The position numbers and the translations under genes were made by a program. Source: Gnomoniopsis sp. IMI 355080 (taxonomy: Eukaryota; Ascomycota; Sordariomycetes; Diaporthales; Gnomoniaceae). Taken from it: 64,000 nucleotides of DNA. This document shows, in pieces, positions 22,201 through 34,128 of the stretch (its first letter is position 1; every line of letters begins with the position of its first letter). The DNA lies in assembly GCA_027946555.1 (NCBI GenBank), contig JAPEVC010000131.1, positions 1-64,000 on the forward strand, read 5' to 3'. The notes under the pieces were generated by a model. That model saw only the letters and a list, made by a program, of their open reading frames with translations. It was not told the DNA's origin and ran no database searches.

Positions 22201-25200
22201 AAGTACCATGAGCTGGCCTCTGTTGGCCTCACTGGCTCGTGAGCTAGACCGAGCGATTTCGAGTCCCTTGTGTTGGAGCTTGTTCAGCAACGCTTTGTTA
22301 TCGTTCTCAGAGGCCGCGAGGCGGCTCTTGACAGTCTGTAATTCCCTTTCCATGCGCTCCTTGGCCTGATCTTCCTTGAGGCCAAAATCACCGGAAGAGA
22401 GTATCAACTTATTGAGCTCCTCAACTTGACGGTTCAAGTTGGCACATTCTTCTTCAAACCACCTGAGCCGTTCTTGAGCCGCATCGAGGTCATGCTGTAT
22501 ACTCGCTTCACGTTCCCTGGCAACTTTGGATGCAGCTCGTTCGCCAGCGATTTCGGCCTCCTGCCGGGCTTCTTCAGCTTGGGCATATGCTGCTCGTAAT
22601 TTCCGGATCTCCTGGCGAGCATCATCACGCTCCTTTTCCGCCGTTGCTTTTGCGTCAACAGCACGCCGCAATGTGTCCTGAGCGGCATATAATTCCTTCT
22701 CGATAACAATCTTGGCCTCATTAAGAGCCTCGTAGTCCTCCTGAAGCTGTTCGAACTTGTGCTCGCTAAGCAAGAGAACGTCATCGCGGGACTGGCGTTC
22801 CCGACTGAGTTCCATCTGGGTGTTGTAGAGCTCATCTTTCAGATCCTTTATCTGGGATTCGAGTTGCATCCGATTCTGGTCTGCCTGAGCGTCCTCGGTC
22901 AGTCTTGCTTCAAGGATCTTCTTGGCGTCCTCTGCCTCCCTTTCAATCTGAGTTTGTTGTGCCTTGAGCGCGTCGAGCTGGGCTTGCACTTCTCGAGATC
23001 GCGTCACAGCCTTTTCCCTCTCGGTTGCCAAAGTCTTCCGCTGGTCTTCGAAGGTGCGTCGTTCCATTTCATACTTTTTATTGTCGCCACGAAGAAGCGC
23101 TAGTTCACTTTCCTTCTTCCGAACCAGATTTTCGTACTCTGTCGACGTGTTGGACAAGACTGAGAGCTGCTGCTGCACATCGCGGTTCTCGTTCAGCAGC
23201 TGCTGTTGCTTGGCCTTGTACGTCTGGAGCTCTTTTTCGGCGATATGAAGCTTGACTTCCGCATCTTGGTCGATTTGCAAGAGTTTGCCCTCCAACTCCT
23301 GTGCTTTCCGGTCCTTTATCGCAAGCTGACTCTGGAGCGTCTGAATTTCTTCCTCAAGGGCCGCCTCTTGCTCACTGCGTTCATGCTGGCTCTCGGAAAT
23401 GTCCGCGATGGCCTGCTCAAGGTCTGACACGCGTCCAGCAAGCTCCGTCTTCTCTTCTTCTAACCGCCCGATCAAAGATGCAGCTTGTTCAAGTTGCTTT
23501 CGGAACTTCTCGACATCGTCTTCTGCCTTATTCTTCTCCTCGATGATGGTGTCAAGTTCGTCCTCAAGTTTCTCGGCATCCTCGATAGCGCCGGCGAGCT
23601 TGTCCTCGAGCTCAGCTTCGCGCTGCTGTAGGCGCATGAAGATTTCCTCCTTGTCCAGCGCCAAAGCACGCTCGCTCTCCAGGACCTGCTGAACGCGCAT
23701 CATTTCGGTATGCACATTACGCCGTTCTTCTTCCAGTTTCTGTCGGTCAGAAAGCTCCTGGCGGACTTTTTCGTTCAGCTGGCGGATCATTTCGTCCCGC
23801 TTCTTGACCTCTGTTGCTGTCCTGGTGGCTCCCAGCAATGGCTTCATCTTCACAAGGAGTTGCCACCAAGGGTTCTTGCAAAGGTCAAGGTACACTCGAA
23901 AATTTTGCTGAATCACCCGGGTCGCTTCTGTTCGATACAGTCTCTTGTACGCGATTCGTCTGGCAGTGAAGCCACGAGCGACTGATTGAAATCGCCCCAT
24001 GATCTCTGAAATGAGAGCATCACGCTGTTCTTCCAGTTCAGCCAGAACACCAGCCCTGAAGAACACCTTTGTCAAACCAACACGATACAGAGCTTTGTCC
24101 ATTTTGAGCCTCTCCAGCATGATGCTAGCAGCTGCTTGGCCTTCGAGGTAGCCCTTGGGCATGTCCTTACAAAGGACCTCGTAGCGAGCACGAAATTCAG
24201 CGAAGGGAAGACGGTTAGGAAAGCCAGTGCGTGCAATTCGGATGCCTTCCAAAACACCATTGCACCTCAGCTGGTCCAAAACGAGCAAGTTGTTGAATTG
24301 CTTCGGCCGCTTCTTATGGTTGGGAAGAATGCAACGAACGAAATGAGGATGCGTCGAGTGCAACTGTGCCATCAAGCTGGACAGCTGCTCCTTGTGTCTC
24401 TGCGCAACAGTACGGAACAAGCCCTTCTTCACTCGGCTTCGCACAGCTCCACTTTCATCCTCATTGTCGGCACAATCGGCAAACAAATTCGCAACATGCT
24501 TATCTGTTGACGCGGCTAACAACCGTGTGATATTGTCGTTGAGGGGGTCTTTGTTCTTTTGTAGCCAGCCTTCGGTCGAGTATTCGACTTCGGCAGCGTA
24601 GTGCGTAAGCACAAAACCATTGCGAAGCCTTGAAGAAGTATATTTGCTGGATTTCTTATCCCACAGCGAGTGCAGCTTCTCCGTGAAGGACTTGTCCGTC
24701 GCCTTGGGCATCACACAGTCTTCGTCAAGACAAGAAAAGATACCGATTGGGTTCGGCAGCTCAATGAGATCGATGGTTGGTTGTAAGTCACGACCAAAGT
24801 CGATAAATTGCCACTCGATCTGCTCGCGAGCGTACTCCTCTTGCTCGAGCACAAACATGTGGTGGTTGAAGAATTGCTGCAGCTTTTCGTTCGTGTAGTT
24901 GATGCAGAGCTGCTCAAAGCTGTTTTCCTCGAAGATTTCGAAACCGGCAATATCGAGGACGCCAATGAAGTTCGACTCATCCATTCCCATGCCCGTTCGA
25001 TCCAATTGTCGATTGATCCTGGTCACCAGATCCCCGAAGCCTCGTTCGTATATACCTTTGGAAAGAGCGTCGATTCCGAGACGGACCTGTTCGGGGGTCT
25101 GTACCTTCTCGACCCATTCGCGACCCGCCTTAACCTTGGGGTGCAGAAGGCCTTGTAAAAATGGCTCTAGAGAGATCCCGAGCAGCTTACATACCCGCTC

Positions 25201-26647
25201 GGCAACTTGTTTTGCGTCTGGTGCCAGTCTCGCCTGATCTTGAGACCGGCTCTCATTCATCACGCCGATATTGCCAAGGTGCAGCACAGCTGCCACAGTC
25301 TTTAAAATGGTTTGTTGCTCATTGTCAGAGAAGTTCATGACGTTAAATGCTTCCATCAAGGTGACCCATTCCTCGCGGTCCGAAACCCCGGTAATTGTGT
25401 CTTGGCCCTCACGCGTGTATGCGAAATCATCCACGTCCAAGCCGTCGAGAAGAAAGTCCTGTTTCAGCTTCCTATCGCCGCCCTTCAACAACTGGTAGAA
25501 GACGTGGTAATTGCGCTCATTCTGGTTGATTCGAACGACACGAGATTTCTCCAAAAGATACCAGTCAATGAAGGCTCCCGATATTGCACCGTTTCGGCTG
25601 AACTCGATTCGAATGAACTTTCCGAATCTGGACGAGTTGTTGTTCCTCACAGTCTGGGCATTTCCAAAGGCCTCCAGAATCGGGTTTGCTCGAAGAATTT
25701 GGGCGGATAGATTGGACTGCTGGCCTCGGCTCTTTGTGGAAGTATCTGAAGGTGCCACCGCAGCAAGGTACTGGATGACTTTCTTAGTATTCTCTGTCTT
25801 TCCAGCACCGGACTCGCCTGTTACAAGAATGCTCTGATTCTCGCCCTCGTCGATGAGATTTCGGAAGGCCTCATCGGCCACAGCATAGATGTGCGGTTTG
25901 GTGTCCTCCCGGCTTCGTCCCTTGTACATATTGATGTATTCGTTGGTGTAGATGGGCAGCGGGCAGTAAGGGTTGACTGTGACCAAGAAGAGGCCAGAAT
26001 ACGTATAGATCAAGTCGGACTGGTATCTCATGTGGAGATTGTGGACAACGGAGGCTTCGTTGAGATGCGTCAACTCGGCCATGTCGTTAGCCTTGTCGAA
26101 TTTGGCCGGGTTGACTTTGTCGGCGCTCTCGGCGTCGACTTCTCGTTGCTACAAGACCAAGTCAGTATCAGACGATAATGAAAGACACACTGGTGCCACC
26201 TACGCTTCCATCGTCGCATTGGACGAGTATGCGGTTGCCGCCAAGGTCTTCCACGACCCAGCCTTTCACGAAAGCCGTCTGAGGGTCCTTAAGCCAGACG
26301 TATCGCTTGCCAGAAAAGTCATTCTCCCCTTCTATACCGCTGACCACATCAGAGCCCCGCCTAAGCTCTTCGCTCTTTATGAATGAAGGAGCAAATGTGC
26401 CTGAGTTGCGATTATTGCTCTTCGACAGGTTGCGCACATGACCGGGCTTGCCAAGACTGGCCTCCTGGATGCCATTGCCCAAGCCGACTTCTAATGAGTT
26501 GCCCCGAGTGTGGTTGGGGGCTGGCGGCGTCGATGATGGGCTCGAGGGCAAAAGCGGTGATGGGAAGAGGGAGGATTTCGGTCTATTATTCGGAGGCGCT
26601 GGCGATGGCGACTGCCTCATGAAGGGGCTATTCCGTACCGTGCCCAT
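19264..26647 (-). CDS. class II myosin heavy chain
   Basis: Three exons on the minus strand, 26647-26204, 26148-19870 and 19785-19264; about 2414 residues. Seen: a 110-residue Pro/Ser-rich N-terminal extension, SH3-like segment (VWLKDPQTAFVKGWV), motor domain about 165-850 with P-loop GESGAGKT (259-266), switch I NNNSSRFGKF, switch II DIAGFE (547-552), one IQ motif FQSVARGFTARRIAY (868-882), then some 1400 residues of coiled coil with a proline-rich break, and a Ser-rich tail. Family knowledge: fungal class II myosin forms bipolar assemblies in the contractile actomyosin ring at septation (Myo2/MyoB type); filamentous ascomycetes have these long forms. Oddity: the second intron (19869-19786) begins with GC rather than GT, and is 84 bp with no stop, so it can be read through. 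Removing it restores an unbroken coiled coil. Confidence 0.96.
19786..19869 (-). other. GC-AG intron in the myosin tail
   Basis: On the minus strand the donor is GAG|GCAAGT, the branch is TTACTAACA and the acceptor CCACAG. Its 84 bp are a multiple of three without a stop. The peptide it would encode is rich in His, Pro and Trp, unlike the coiled coil on both sides, so splicing is the likely state. Confidence 0.85.
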
Positions 26648-27778
26648 TGTCAAGGCTGTGGTATAGGTGTTAAATGCGATAATGCTATGTCTTGCAACCA
26701 GATATATCCGTCAAAGTCAAAGTCCTGCCACCATCAATGTAATGAGGTTTGGGCGACACGCGACCCAGCGCTGCAGAGCGCGATTAGGCGCTGGAGAAAT
26801 GGAGGCTGGGCTGAATATGGAAACGATGAGCTGGTGGATCTCATGTAATAGGACTCGTGCGGTGTGTTTGTGACCTCATGCTGCTGAGGCGATGCGGAAT
26901 CTGGAGTGCACTTTGACTTTGTGGAAAAGACTGAACCATCAGTGTCGCATCACGAAAGCTGGTGAGAAAGGGGAACAGAATAAACGCAGGCTCTTTCTTT
27001 CAAGGTTCTGTGTGAAGTCGCATTAGTGATCCTGCTGTGAGTGGCTCCTTCCTCCAGTCAAGTAAACAAATGACGCCGGGGCAACTAGGATGCAGGGGGG
27101 CCCAGCCACCGGGACCCGCTTTTAAATTCTAAGTGGCAGGACTGGTCAGGCACTCGGGCACTTCAGGCCGGTCCAGCCCAAAGAGGCTAGGAGAGCAAAG
27201 CGCGTCGAGGCCATTTGGTCCAAGCGCCTCGGACTTTTAGCGCCAAGATGCCAGATCCATACCAGGACAAACACCCCACAAGCTCCTTTGTGGCGACACG
27301 ATCCAAATTTCTCTGCAACAAACGACGACCGTCAAAAGTTCCTTGTGTCCAGTTCACAGCTCCTACACTGCATACACAGAACATTTTGTCCTTGTGCAGC
27401 TGACCATATCCAACTGACACATGCGACCAGTTGAGGATTCCTCCAGGGAGACCCAACTTTGCTCAAACTTGCACCAGTGATCAATCATCCGCATTGATCA
27501 TTTCTACTGCATCTTCTCATTAGCACATGCAGCGGGTAGGCCTGTGTCACATCTTGCTTATCTAGGTCCATCACCGAGACAATACCTCGAGTGCTTGGAT
27601 AGACGACTGGAATTTCCAGGAGTGCAAGTGTGCACTTTCCCTTCAGTCGTGTCTTGCGTCGGCGAACAATGCGGATTGAGCATACAACGAGTCCATACTA
27701 CTCCACACCTATTCAGCGTTGACCTGCTACATCGCATTTAGCATCTTGATACTCGTCTGCTACTCTACAGGAAGTATC
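26648..27778. other. divergent promoter region
   Basis: About 1.1 kb between the myosin start (minus) and the zf-C3H1 gene start (plus). Short open frames on both strands lack features. It presumably carries both promoters. Confidence 0.5.
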
Positions 27779-30700
27779 ATGTCTGGATACCCATATGGCT
27801 ACCCCTATCAGGGTCAACCACCTCCTGCCCAGCAGTATCCCTCCTACCCGCCTTATGGCGCGTTTCCCCCTCCTTCAAATGGGTTTGGCGCAAGCCCCAC
27901 ACCACAGTCGCAACAACAGGCACAGCAGCACTATGCGCCACCCACCACAGGCTATCATGTCAATGCGCAGTCTGCCTACGACTACAATGCCAACAGCATT
28001 CCGGGCCTAGGCACCTCGTCGGGTGGTCCTCCTCCCTTTCCAGCGCCTTACAACGGTGCATGGAATCAGAGTGGCTTTGGAACCGTTGCGCCTCAGGTGC
28101 CGTATGCTGCATACGCGCCTCCAGCTCCTACTTCCTCCACGCCCTCTACGTATTCGTATCCTCAAGCACCGGCGCATGTTCCTCAAGTCTCGACCCCATC
28201 GACTACTTCTGTCGCGACCCAATCGAGGATTCAGAGCCACACCGCGTCGAAACCTCAACCGAAGGCGCAGACTGCAGTGCAGTCAAAGTCGCAGGTCAGC
28301 AATGATGAGGTACAAGAGGAGGGCGAGATTGACGATGGCTATTTTGACGACCTCTATGATGATGCGTCGAAGGCCGCTTCCGTCACAAAGGAGACTCCAC
28401 CTGTTGTAGAAAAATCATCGGGTAACCCGGGCGACGATAGTCTTGACCAGGAGCCGAACTTCTATGACACCGACATGGAAGACGTGTCTGCAATACCGAA
28501 GCCTTCCGCCGCAAAAGCTGGAGAGAAGACCGAGGTCAGCATCCAGTCGCAGGGACAACCAGATCGTGACCGTTCCAGTTCCTACTCTCCTCAGTTGTCC
28601 CCAACAGAGAATGGATACACCATTCAAGGCAATGGTATGTGGTCATCCTTGACTCAAATTATCCTCTCCGCTGACCTGAAATAGCCTCAGCTCCAACGCA
28701 GATGCAGCACAGCGCTCCTGCCAGCGCTGTTGAATCTTTATCGAAGAGCACGTCCACCAATGCGAGCCAACTGAAGAACGGGTCAGATACAGACACTCCT
28801 GTTGCTGCAGTCGCAAGCCCTATTCCCGGCAACACACCTGTGAAATCCTTCGCGAGTGTCTTCGAAGCCACCAATGAAGCCAAGAAAGCCATCTTAAGAC
28901 TCTTGCCACATGGTATCAAGTATCAGACTTACATCGATGAAGGCTTTGACGCCAAGTTGATCAAAGATTTGTTCACGCAGTTGAACCTTCCTACTGACTC
29001 TGCTACTTCTGGCCCATCTGAAATGTCAGCTCCAACTCAGGACAAGGGAGTTTCGTCAGTTAGCAACCAGCCGGCTCAGCAAAGTCAGACCGATGCCACA
29101 GACAAGAAGCAGGAGGCGAGGAAAGACAAGATTGCTCGTTTGATGGCCGAGAAGAAGGCAAAACTTGCAGCCGCTAGCAACAATACTGGAGCCGCAGCAG
29201 AACGCAAGGGAGCTGAGAGCTCTGCCACTGCCACTGCTGTCTCTACGCCACCAGCCAAACCTCCAATCACTAGGGCGGAAAAGGACCGCCTCCTTCAGCA
29301 GAAAGTGGAGGCACTGCGCAACAAGGCCCGAGAGGCCAAGAAGCTTGCCCAGAAACCAGCGCCTGTTGAGACGCCCAAGCCTGACGCGGCTTCGAAGTCG
29401 ATACCGCCACAGGGCCCTACCATTTCGACGCAGTCCGCTGTCGCACCGCACTCTGCCTCCGGAACGCCGCTGTCCAGTGCGTCGCATTCGGCAGCGCCAA
29501 GCCCCGCTGTGTCCGTTGGGTCATCATTGCCACGAGCACCACAGATCAATCAGAAAAAGCGCCCTGTCGCCGCGGATTTCATGGATTACCCACCGCTCCC
29601 TGTAAAGCGCCCTTCTCTCGCCAATCGACAGAAGTCATCACTTGTCATCAGCATTAGTGATGATGACGATGATGATGACGACGATGTTGAGATGGAAGTT
29701 GACTCGGCTACGGAAGACTCGCCAGCGTCTCTTCCGCAGTCTATGCTCAACACAAGACGCGGTGGTCCTTCCATTCGGGACTTCCCTCCCCTTTCTAATA
29801 TCAAGAATGCTCGTCAACTGCATAGCCCCGTCAATGGCTTGTCCGTGTCTGGTACCAAGAACGCAAATGTGGACTTGGAGACCAAGGAGAGGGCAATACT
29901 TGAGATGCAAAGGAAAATCAGAGAGCTGGAAGCCAAGAAAGAAGCGAAAGCCAGGTCGGGCAATGTCACACCTAGATCGCCCAGTGCTGGTGGCAATGTG
30001 CCCCACGAACAGGCGCTGCAGACTCCCGTTCGAAGCGTGGTGACTAATTCTCAAATGGATGACAACACTACTCCATCTTCACAACTGCTCCAGGAAGCTG
30101 AGGCCGCGATTGTTCCTATGCCGGAACTCGCCATAAGGAAGTCTCAGACCGAAGACGAGCGTCCTGTCAGGGTCGCAAGCGCACCAGTCTCTAGTAAATC
30201 AGCAAAGGCGTTGGAGAAGGCCGAGCGACTAAGGCGGATGCAAGAAGAAATGCAGAAACTCCAGGCGGAGATAGACCAAGAAGATGACGTTGAGGTTGAG
30301 GAACAACGCAACAGCGAAGATATCGAAGCCACTGTGCCACCTGGGGAAACACAAGCTTCCACAACAGCACTTGCAACAACGGTTCCAGAGTCCGGTCAGT
30401 CATTGACTCCTGCGAACAAAATAACTTTGGCTGACTGGACTGCAGACAAAGAACATGCTGCTGAGGTCACCCATACCCAATTTTCGTCCGCGTCGATGCT
30501 CGAGGAAGAACGCAGGGAGTCAGATCATCTTTCTCCCGACGCTCAGGCCATGCAGATTGACTCTTCGTCTGATTCTTCTGATGATAGCACCAACCCTGCC
30601 GAACCATCACACGCTACCAATGTGCTGGATCAACTTGTGATGAACACACCCGCCGTGTCTGAAGCTGGCAAGCTGCCGGACGCCCACGACAATTCTCCCC

Positions 30701-31478
30701 ATCTTCGTGAACAATCCGCTGTTGTCGACTTAGACGAACTCGATATCTATGAACCACCGGAGCCGAAGAATGACGTTCGCGTTGGTGTGGACTCACCCAG
30801 GTTCAGTCCTGCGCCGGCCAAGGTTGACCAGCCTGCGACACGAGAGGGTGCAGATGGGGCAAAGACAAACAGAGAAGTATTTGTCGGCTCTTCCCACCCC
30901 ATTGGTACATCACTAACTAACAGAAAGGCTGTCAACGATCTTGGCCAGACTCGACAGGCCACCTTCGCTCCATACGAGAGCCCACTGCGTTATTATCATG
31001 CTTACCGATTCCATGCAAACTATAATGATGGTGTCCCTGGTGGACTAAAGTCATTGACTTATAGCAATAGGATTGACCCCAACAAGGAGATGTGTCCTGA
31101 CGAGTGGGAAGGAAACGACTGCCCTCGGGGGGATGCTTGCCAATTCCAGCACTTCCAGTCCATCATTGCCCCGGGTGAGTTCGTTTCTTCCCGGGGAGGG
31201 GATTGCTAACATTAGTGTCATTGGGTTCGCCCTTTATAAGCTGACTGGTACTCGTTCATTTACCAGATAGCGAAATCATTCTGGAGCTCGGCAGTTCTGA
31301 CGAGTTCACGGGCGACCAGAAGAGAGATTTTAACAACGGACTGAGAGAGGTGGTGGCGTCTTTCCAGAAGTCTAAGGTCAGAGACTTCCACACTATCGCC
31401 CAAGCTATCGTCGACTTTCGCCACAGATTTCTCGGCGACCCCTCAAAGGTGCTCCGCCTTGAAGGCGTCAACATCTGA
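27779..31478 (+). CDS. zf-C3H1 protein, Red1/ZFC3H1-like
   Basis: Three exons, 27779-28634, 28685-31174 and 31267-31478; 1185 residues, phases consistent. Seen: a Tyr/Pro/Gln-rich N-terminus, long low-complexity Ser/Pro/Ala regions, an acidic patch SDDDDDDDDDVEMEVD, several short charged helices (ARKDKIARLMAEKKAKLAAA), and near the C-terminus a C-x8-C-x5-C-x3-H finger (C1089, C1098, C1104, H1108) in MCPDEWEGNDCPRGDACQFQH. Family knowledge: this finger type and its C-terminal placement match Red1 of fission yeast and ZFC3H1 of animals, scaffolds of complexes that send nuclear RNAs to the exosome with Mtl1/Mtr4. The assignment to Red1 is an inference from the finger and architecture, as the rest is disordered. 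The start at 27779 is the first ATG in frame. Confidence 0.8.
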
Positions 31479-32940
31479 CCTAACGACCAAACCCACCCAT
31501 CATTTGTTGCGTGTTCACCCACCAAACCCCCAAGAGCCGCCGCTACAGCGGCCCGTAGTAGATTCTCCCCTTCGGTCTTGCGTCTGCATTCATGCTTCTG
31601 CTTTCCGTTTTCACATCGCATCCCGGCATCGATATATTCCCACACCCAGCATGGGTATCTGCATTTCCAATGCATAATCATCGAAGCAGCTGCATTAGCA
31701 TATCGGTTCTGGGTCCTTGCGGGGACGGCGTTTCATTCCATGGATATGATACCCAGCTTTGAAGGTTTTGCACGCCTCTTGTGCCGTTTTCATGGTTCTA
31801 AGCTTCACGGAAAGACAAAGAGCACGGTAATGTAAAAGAAGGGAAAGGGAAAAAGCAAGAAAAAAAGATGAAAAAACAAAGCGCAGGATAACTGGCAAAG
31901 TTGAAGTGCAGAGGGATCCAGAGACCCAAGGGAAGAAAAAAACCAGGATAGATTTGGCAATATCTTGGGGTGGCCGCAAGCAAGAAGCTTAGCACTATAC
32001 GAAAATATGGCCACAAGATTATCCTAGCCAACAATTGCCAATCTCTTCGGCGTGGTGTTACTTCCGAAAGTAAAGACTATTATGCCCAAGCGAGGCCAAG
32101 GGTCCCTGGTGCGTTCAATTTTGAAGAAGATAGGTAGCTATGGAGGAGCATTGTGCATGAACAATGAAATTTTATTTGCTGAACATAGTCCTGTGCCACT
32201 GTGAGATTGCTCTGACTGGGCCCTAGAACGTGCGGTAGTAGACAGACTGTCTGTCATGTATATTGCTTTCTTCTGAAAACTTCAGCAGCCGCGGGCTCAT
32301 CATTGATAGCATGAACCGATTACCTCAGAAGGAGCACTGATCAGTCATTCACTACGGAGGTGTGTGGAGAGGCCCTTATCGAGAAGGGGACAGTTCAGAG
32401 TGTAGTAAGCAAGCTGTGAAGGCTCAGGAAAGGCCCAAGAAAAACTTTACTCTGTTCCTGGCATATGGTCTCTCACAATGCGCTGCCAGAAGGAATCGGC
32501 TTGGACCCTCCAACGGTCCCATAGTGTTTCTACCTAACCATGCTACGGCCAAGCAGGGCATCGCACGGTACACGGTGACTGTAAAGCAAAGCGAGATGAG
32601 TGAGTCGAACAATTGGCTAGAATTGAGTGTCTATCATGATGAAGGTGCCCATTTCACTGACATGTAAGGACTGAACACGCTTCTTGTAAGGCCTGGCCAC
32701 GGGTATTGAGCCTGACAGGGCAGAATGAATTTACAAACACTTTTTAGTCTTAATGCTACCGTATATCTGGTGAGATATTGTATGACAATGCAGCCTTTCC
32801 GGGTCTATGCCTCTATTGCCTGAGGTTGACCAACCCAATTTCCTTCTTGACTCCGGCTTTTTGGTGACCCTGCACCGATGTACAGCCCTACTCCCCATTC
32901 CATTTCCTCACTCCCAGACTTTAAACACATGTCTTGGGCC
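31479..32940. other. convergent intergenic region
   Basis: About 1.5 kb between the ends of the zf-C3H1 gene and the acetyltransferase gene. It is purine-rich around 31815-31950. Open frames at 31256-31681 (minus, antisense to the last exon) and 32362-32667 have no features. Confidence 0.5.
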
Positions 32941-34128
32941 TCAATTCCCAAAAGCAGCAGTAGGGTACGCCCTTTCCTTCTTCTTGCGTCCGGTTGAGCT
33001 GCTTCTTGAAGTCGATGTTGGTGGAGCAAGCAGGTCACTCTTGGAGCTGTTCTTGGAGCTGGACACCATGTCCTCAGGGAGATCGTTCCACTCCATATCA
33101 GGTCTCTTATTCTGGAATGACAAGCCGGAGGGCTGCGCAGGTGGTCGCGAAGCCGTCGAGTTTGGTGGGCCGGTCGTGCCCGGCGGAGGCGTTGTAGTAG
33201 TCGCGACGAATCCAGGCAAGTTCACCGCCGCGGCCGTGACACTGGCCGGCACCTCGAGCGCATCCTCTCTCGCGTCGTCCACCCTCAACGATGACCCCGT
33301 TTTTCCCTTGTAGTTCAGTCCCAGGCGCCTTTTCAGCACCCAGGCGCTGTCAGGCTGCAGTTTCCAATAGTACTGCTCCAGTACCCCATCACGCTCAAAC
33401 CCCCTGCGCTCATACCACGCCAAGCCTTCCTCGTTCTGTGTCCACACATGTGCATACACCCAATCAATCCTCAGCGTATCCCCACCGGACTCCCGCGTGG
33501 CCTGCGCCACCGCCTCCGCGATGCCCTCCAACGCGGCCGTCACGAGCCCCAGCCCACGATATGGCGCAAGCAGCACCAGGCTCTGGATATACAGCGCATG
33601 ATGTTGACCCACCCGTGGCGGCGCGACAGACTTTGCGGACGACTTTGCGAGAGAGGAATCGTATGCGCCGGTGGAAGGGTGGAAGGGGCTAGGGTCGAGG
33701 CGACAGATCAGCCCGCCAATGACCTTGGGGGCGTCGGTCGGTGCTTGTTGCCAGAGAATGCTGCGCGAGAACAGGCCAGAGACGGCGGGGTCGAGGATTG
33801 CGCGGTAGAAAGCGTCGGTGTAGTTGACAGGTAGGAGGAGGGCGTTGATACGGCGCAGGGCGGAGATATGGGCCTCTGTCACGGGGACAATCGTGGCGGA
33901 GGGGTGGGGGGAGAGGACAGTGGTCGGTAGGGAGGAGAGCGATGGGAGTATGCTCTGCGCAAGGGGCGCTGGCTGTGGTGCTGGTGCCGGTGCTGGCGGA
34001 GGTGGAGGAGCCGCAGGTGTTGCCTCGAGTGGTTGTGAGTGCGACGGTGGGGCAGCGTATTTGGGCGGTGGTTGCTGCTGCTGCTTGTGGAAGAAGGAGA
34101 GGATTGAGGGCTGGCCTGCGCGTGTCAT
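32941..34128 (-). CDS. GNAT N-acetyltransferase with N-terminal PIP-box
   Basis: Single exon; 395 residues from the ATG at 34128. Seen: the protein opens with MTRAGQPSILSFFHK, in which QPSILSFF fits the PCNA-interaction motif Q-x-x-[ILM]-x-x-[FY]-[FY]. A Gln/Pro/Ala-rich linker of about 65 residues follows, then a GNAT domain with VPVTEAHISALRRINALLLPVNY, LYIQSLVLLAPYRGLGL (acetyl-CoA loop) and YAHVWTQNEEGLAWYERRGFE. A disordered, basic C-terminus ends the protein. Family knowledge: the GNAT core resembles Naa50/San N-terminal acetyltransferases. The pairing of a PIP-box with the acetyltransferase suggests a role at replication forks or in cohesion, an inference. Two further in-frame ATGs lie upstream (34206, 34296); I chose 34128 because it puts the PIP-box at the very N-terminus and has the context CAAGATGAC. 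Confidence 0.85.
   Translation of the reverse strand: MTRAGQPSILSFFHKQQQQPPPKYAAPPSHSQPLEATPAAPPPPPAPAPAPQPAPLAQSILPSLSSLPTTVLSPHPSATIVPVTEAHISALRRINALLLPVNYTDAFYRAILDPAVSGLFSRSILWQQAPTDAPKVIGGLICRLDPSPFHPSTGAYDSSLAKSSAKSVAPPRVGQHHALYIQSLVLLAPYRGLGLVTAALEGIAEAVAQATRESGGDTLRIDWVYAHVWTQNEEGLAWYERRGFERDGVLEQYYWKLQPDSAWVLKRRLGLNYKGKTGSSLRVDDAREDALEVPASVTAAAVNLPGFVATTTTPPPGTTGPPNSTASRPPAQPSGLSFQNKRPDMEWNDLPEDMVSSSKNSSKSDLLAPPTSTSRSSSTGRKKKERAYPTAAFGN

Noticed and set aside
21205..25837. Many plus-strand open frames across the myosin gene
   Set aside because: They are antisense shadows of the long coiled-coil and motor reading frame.
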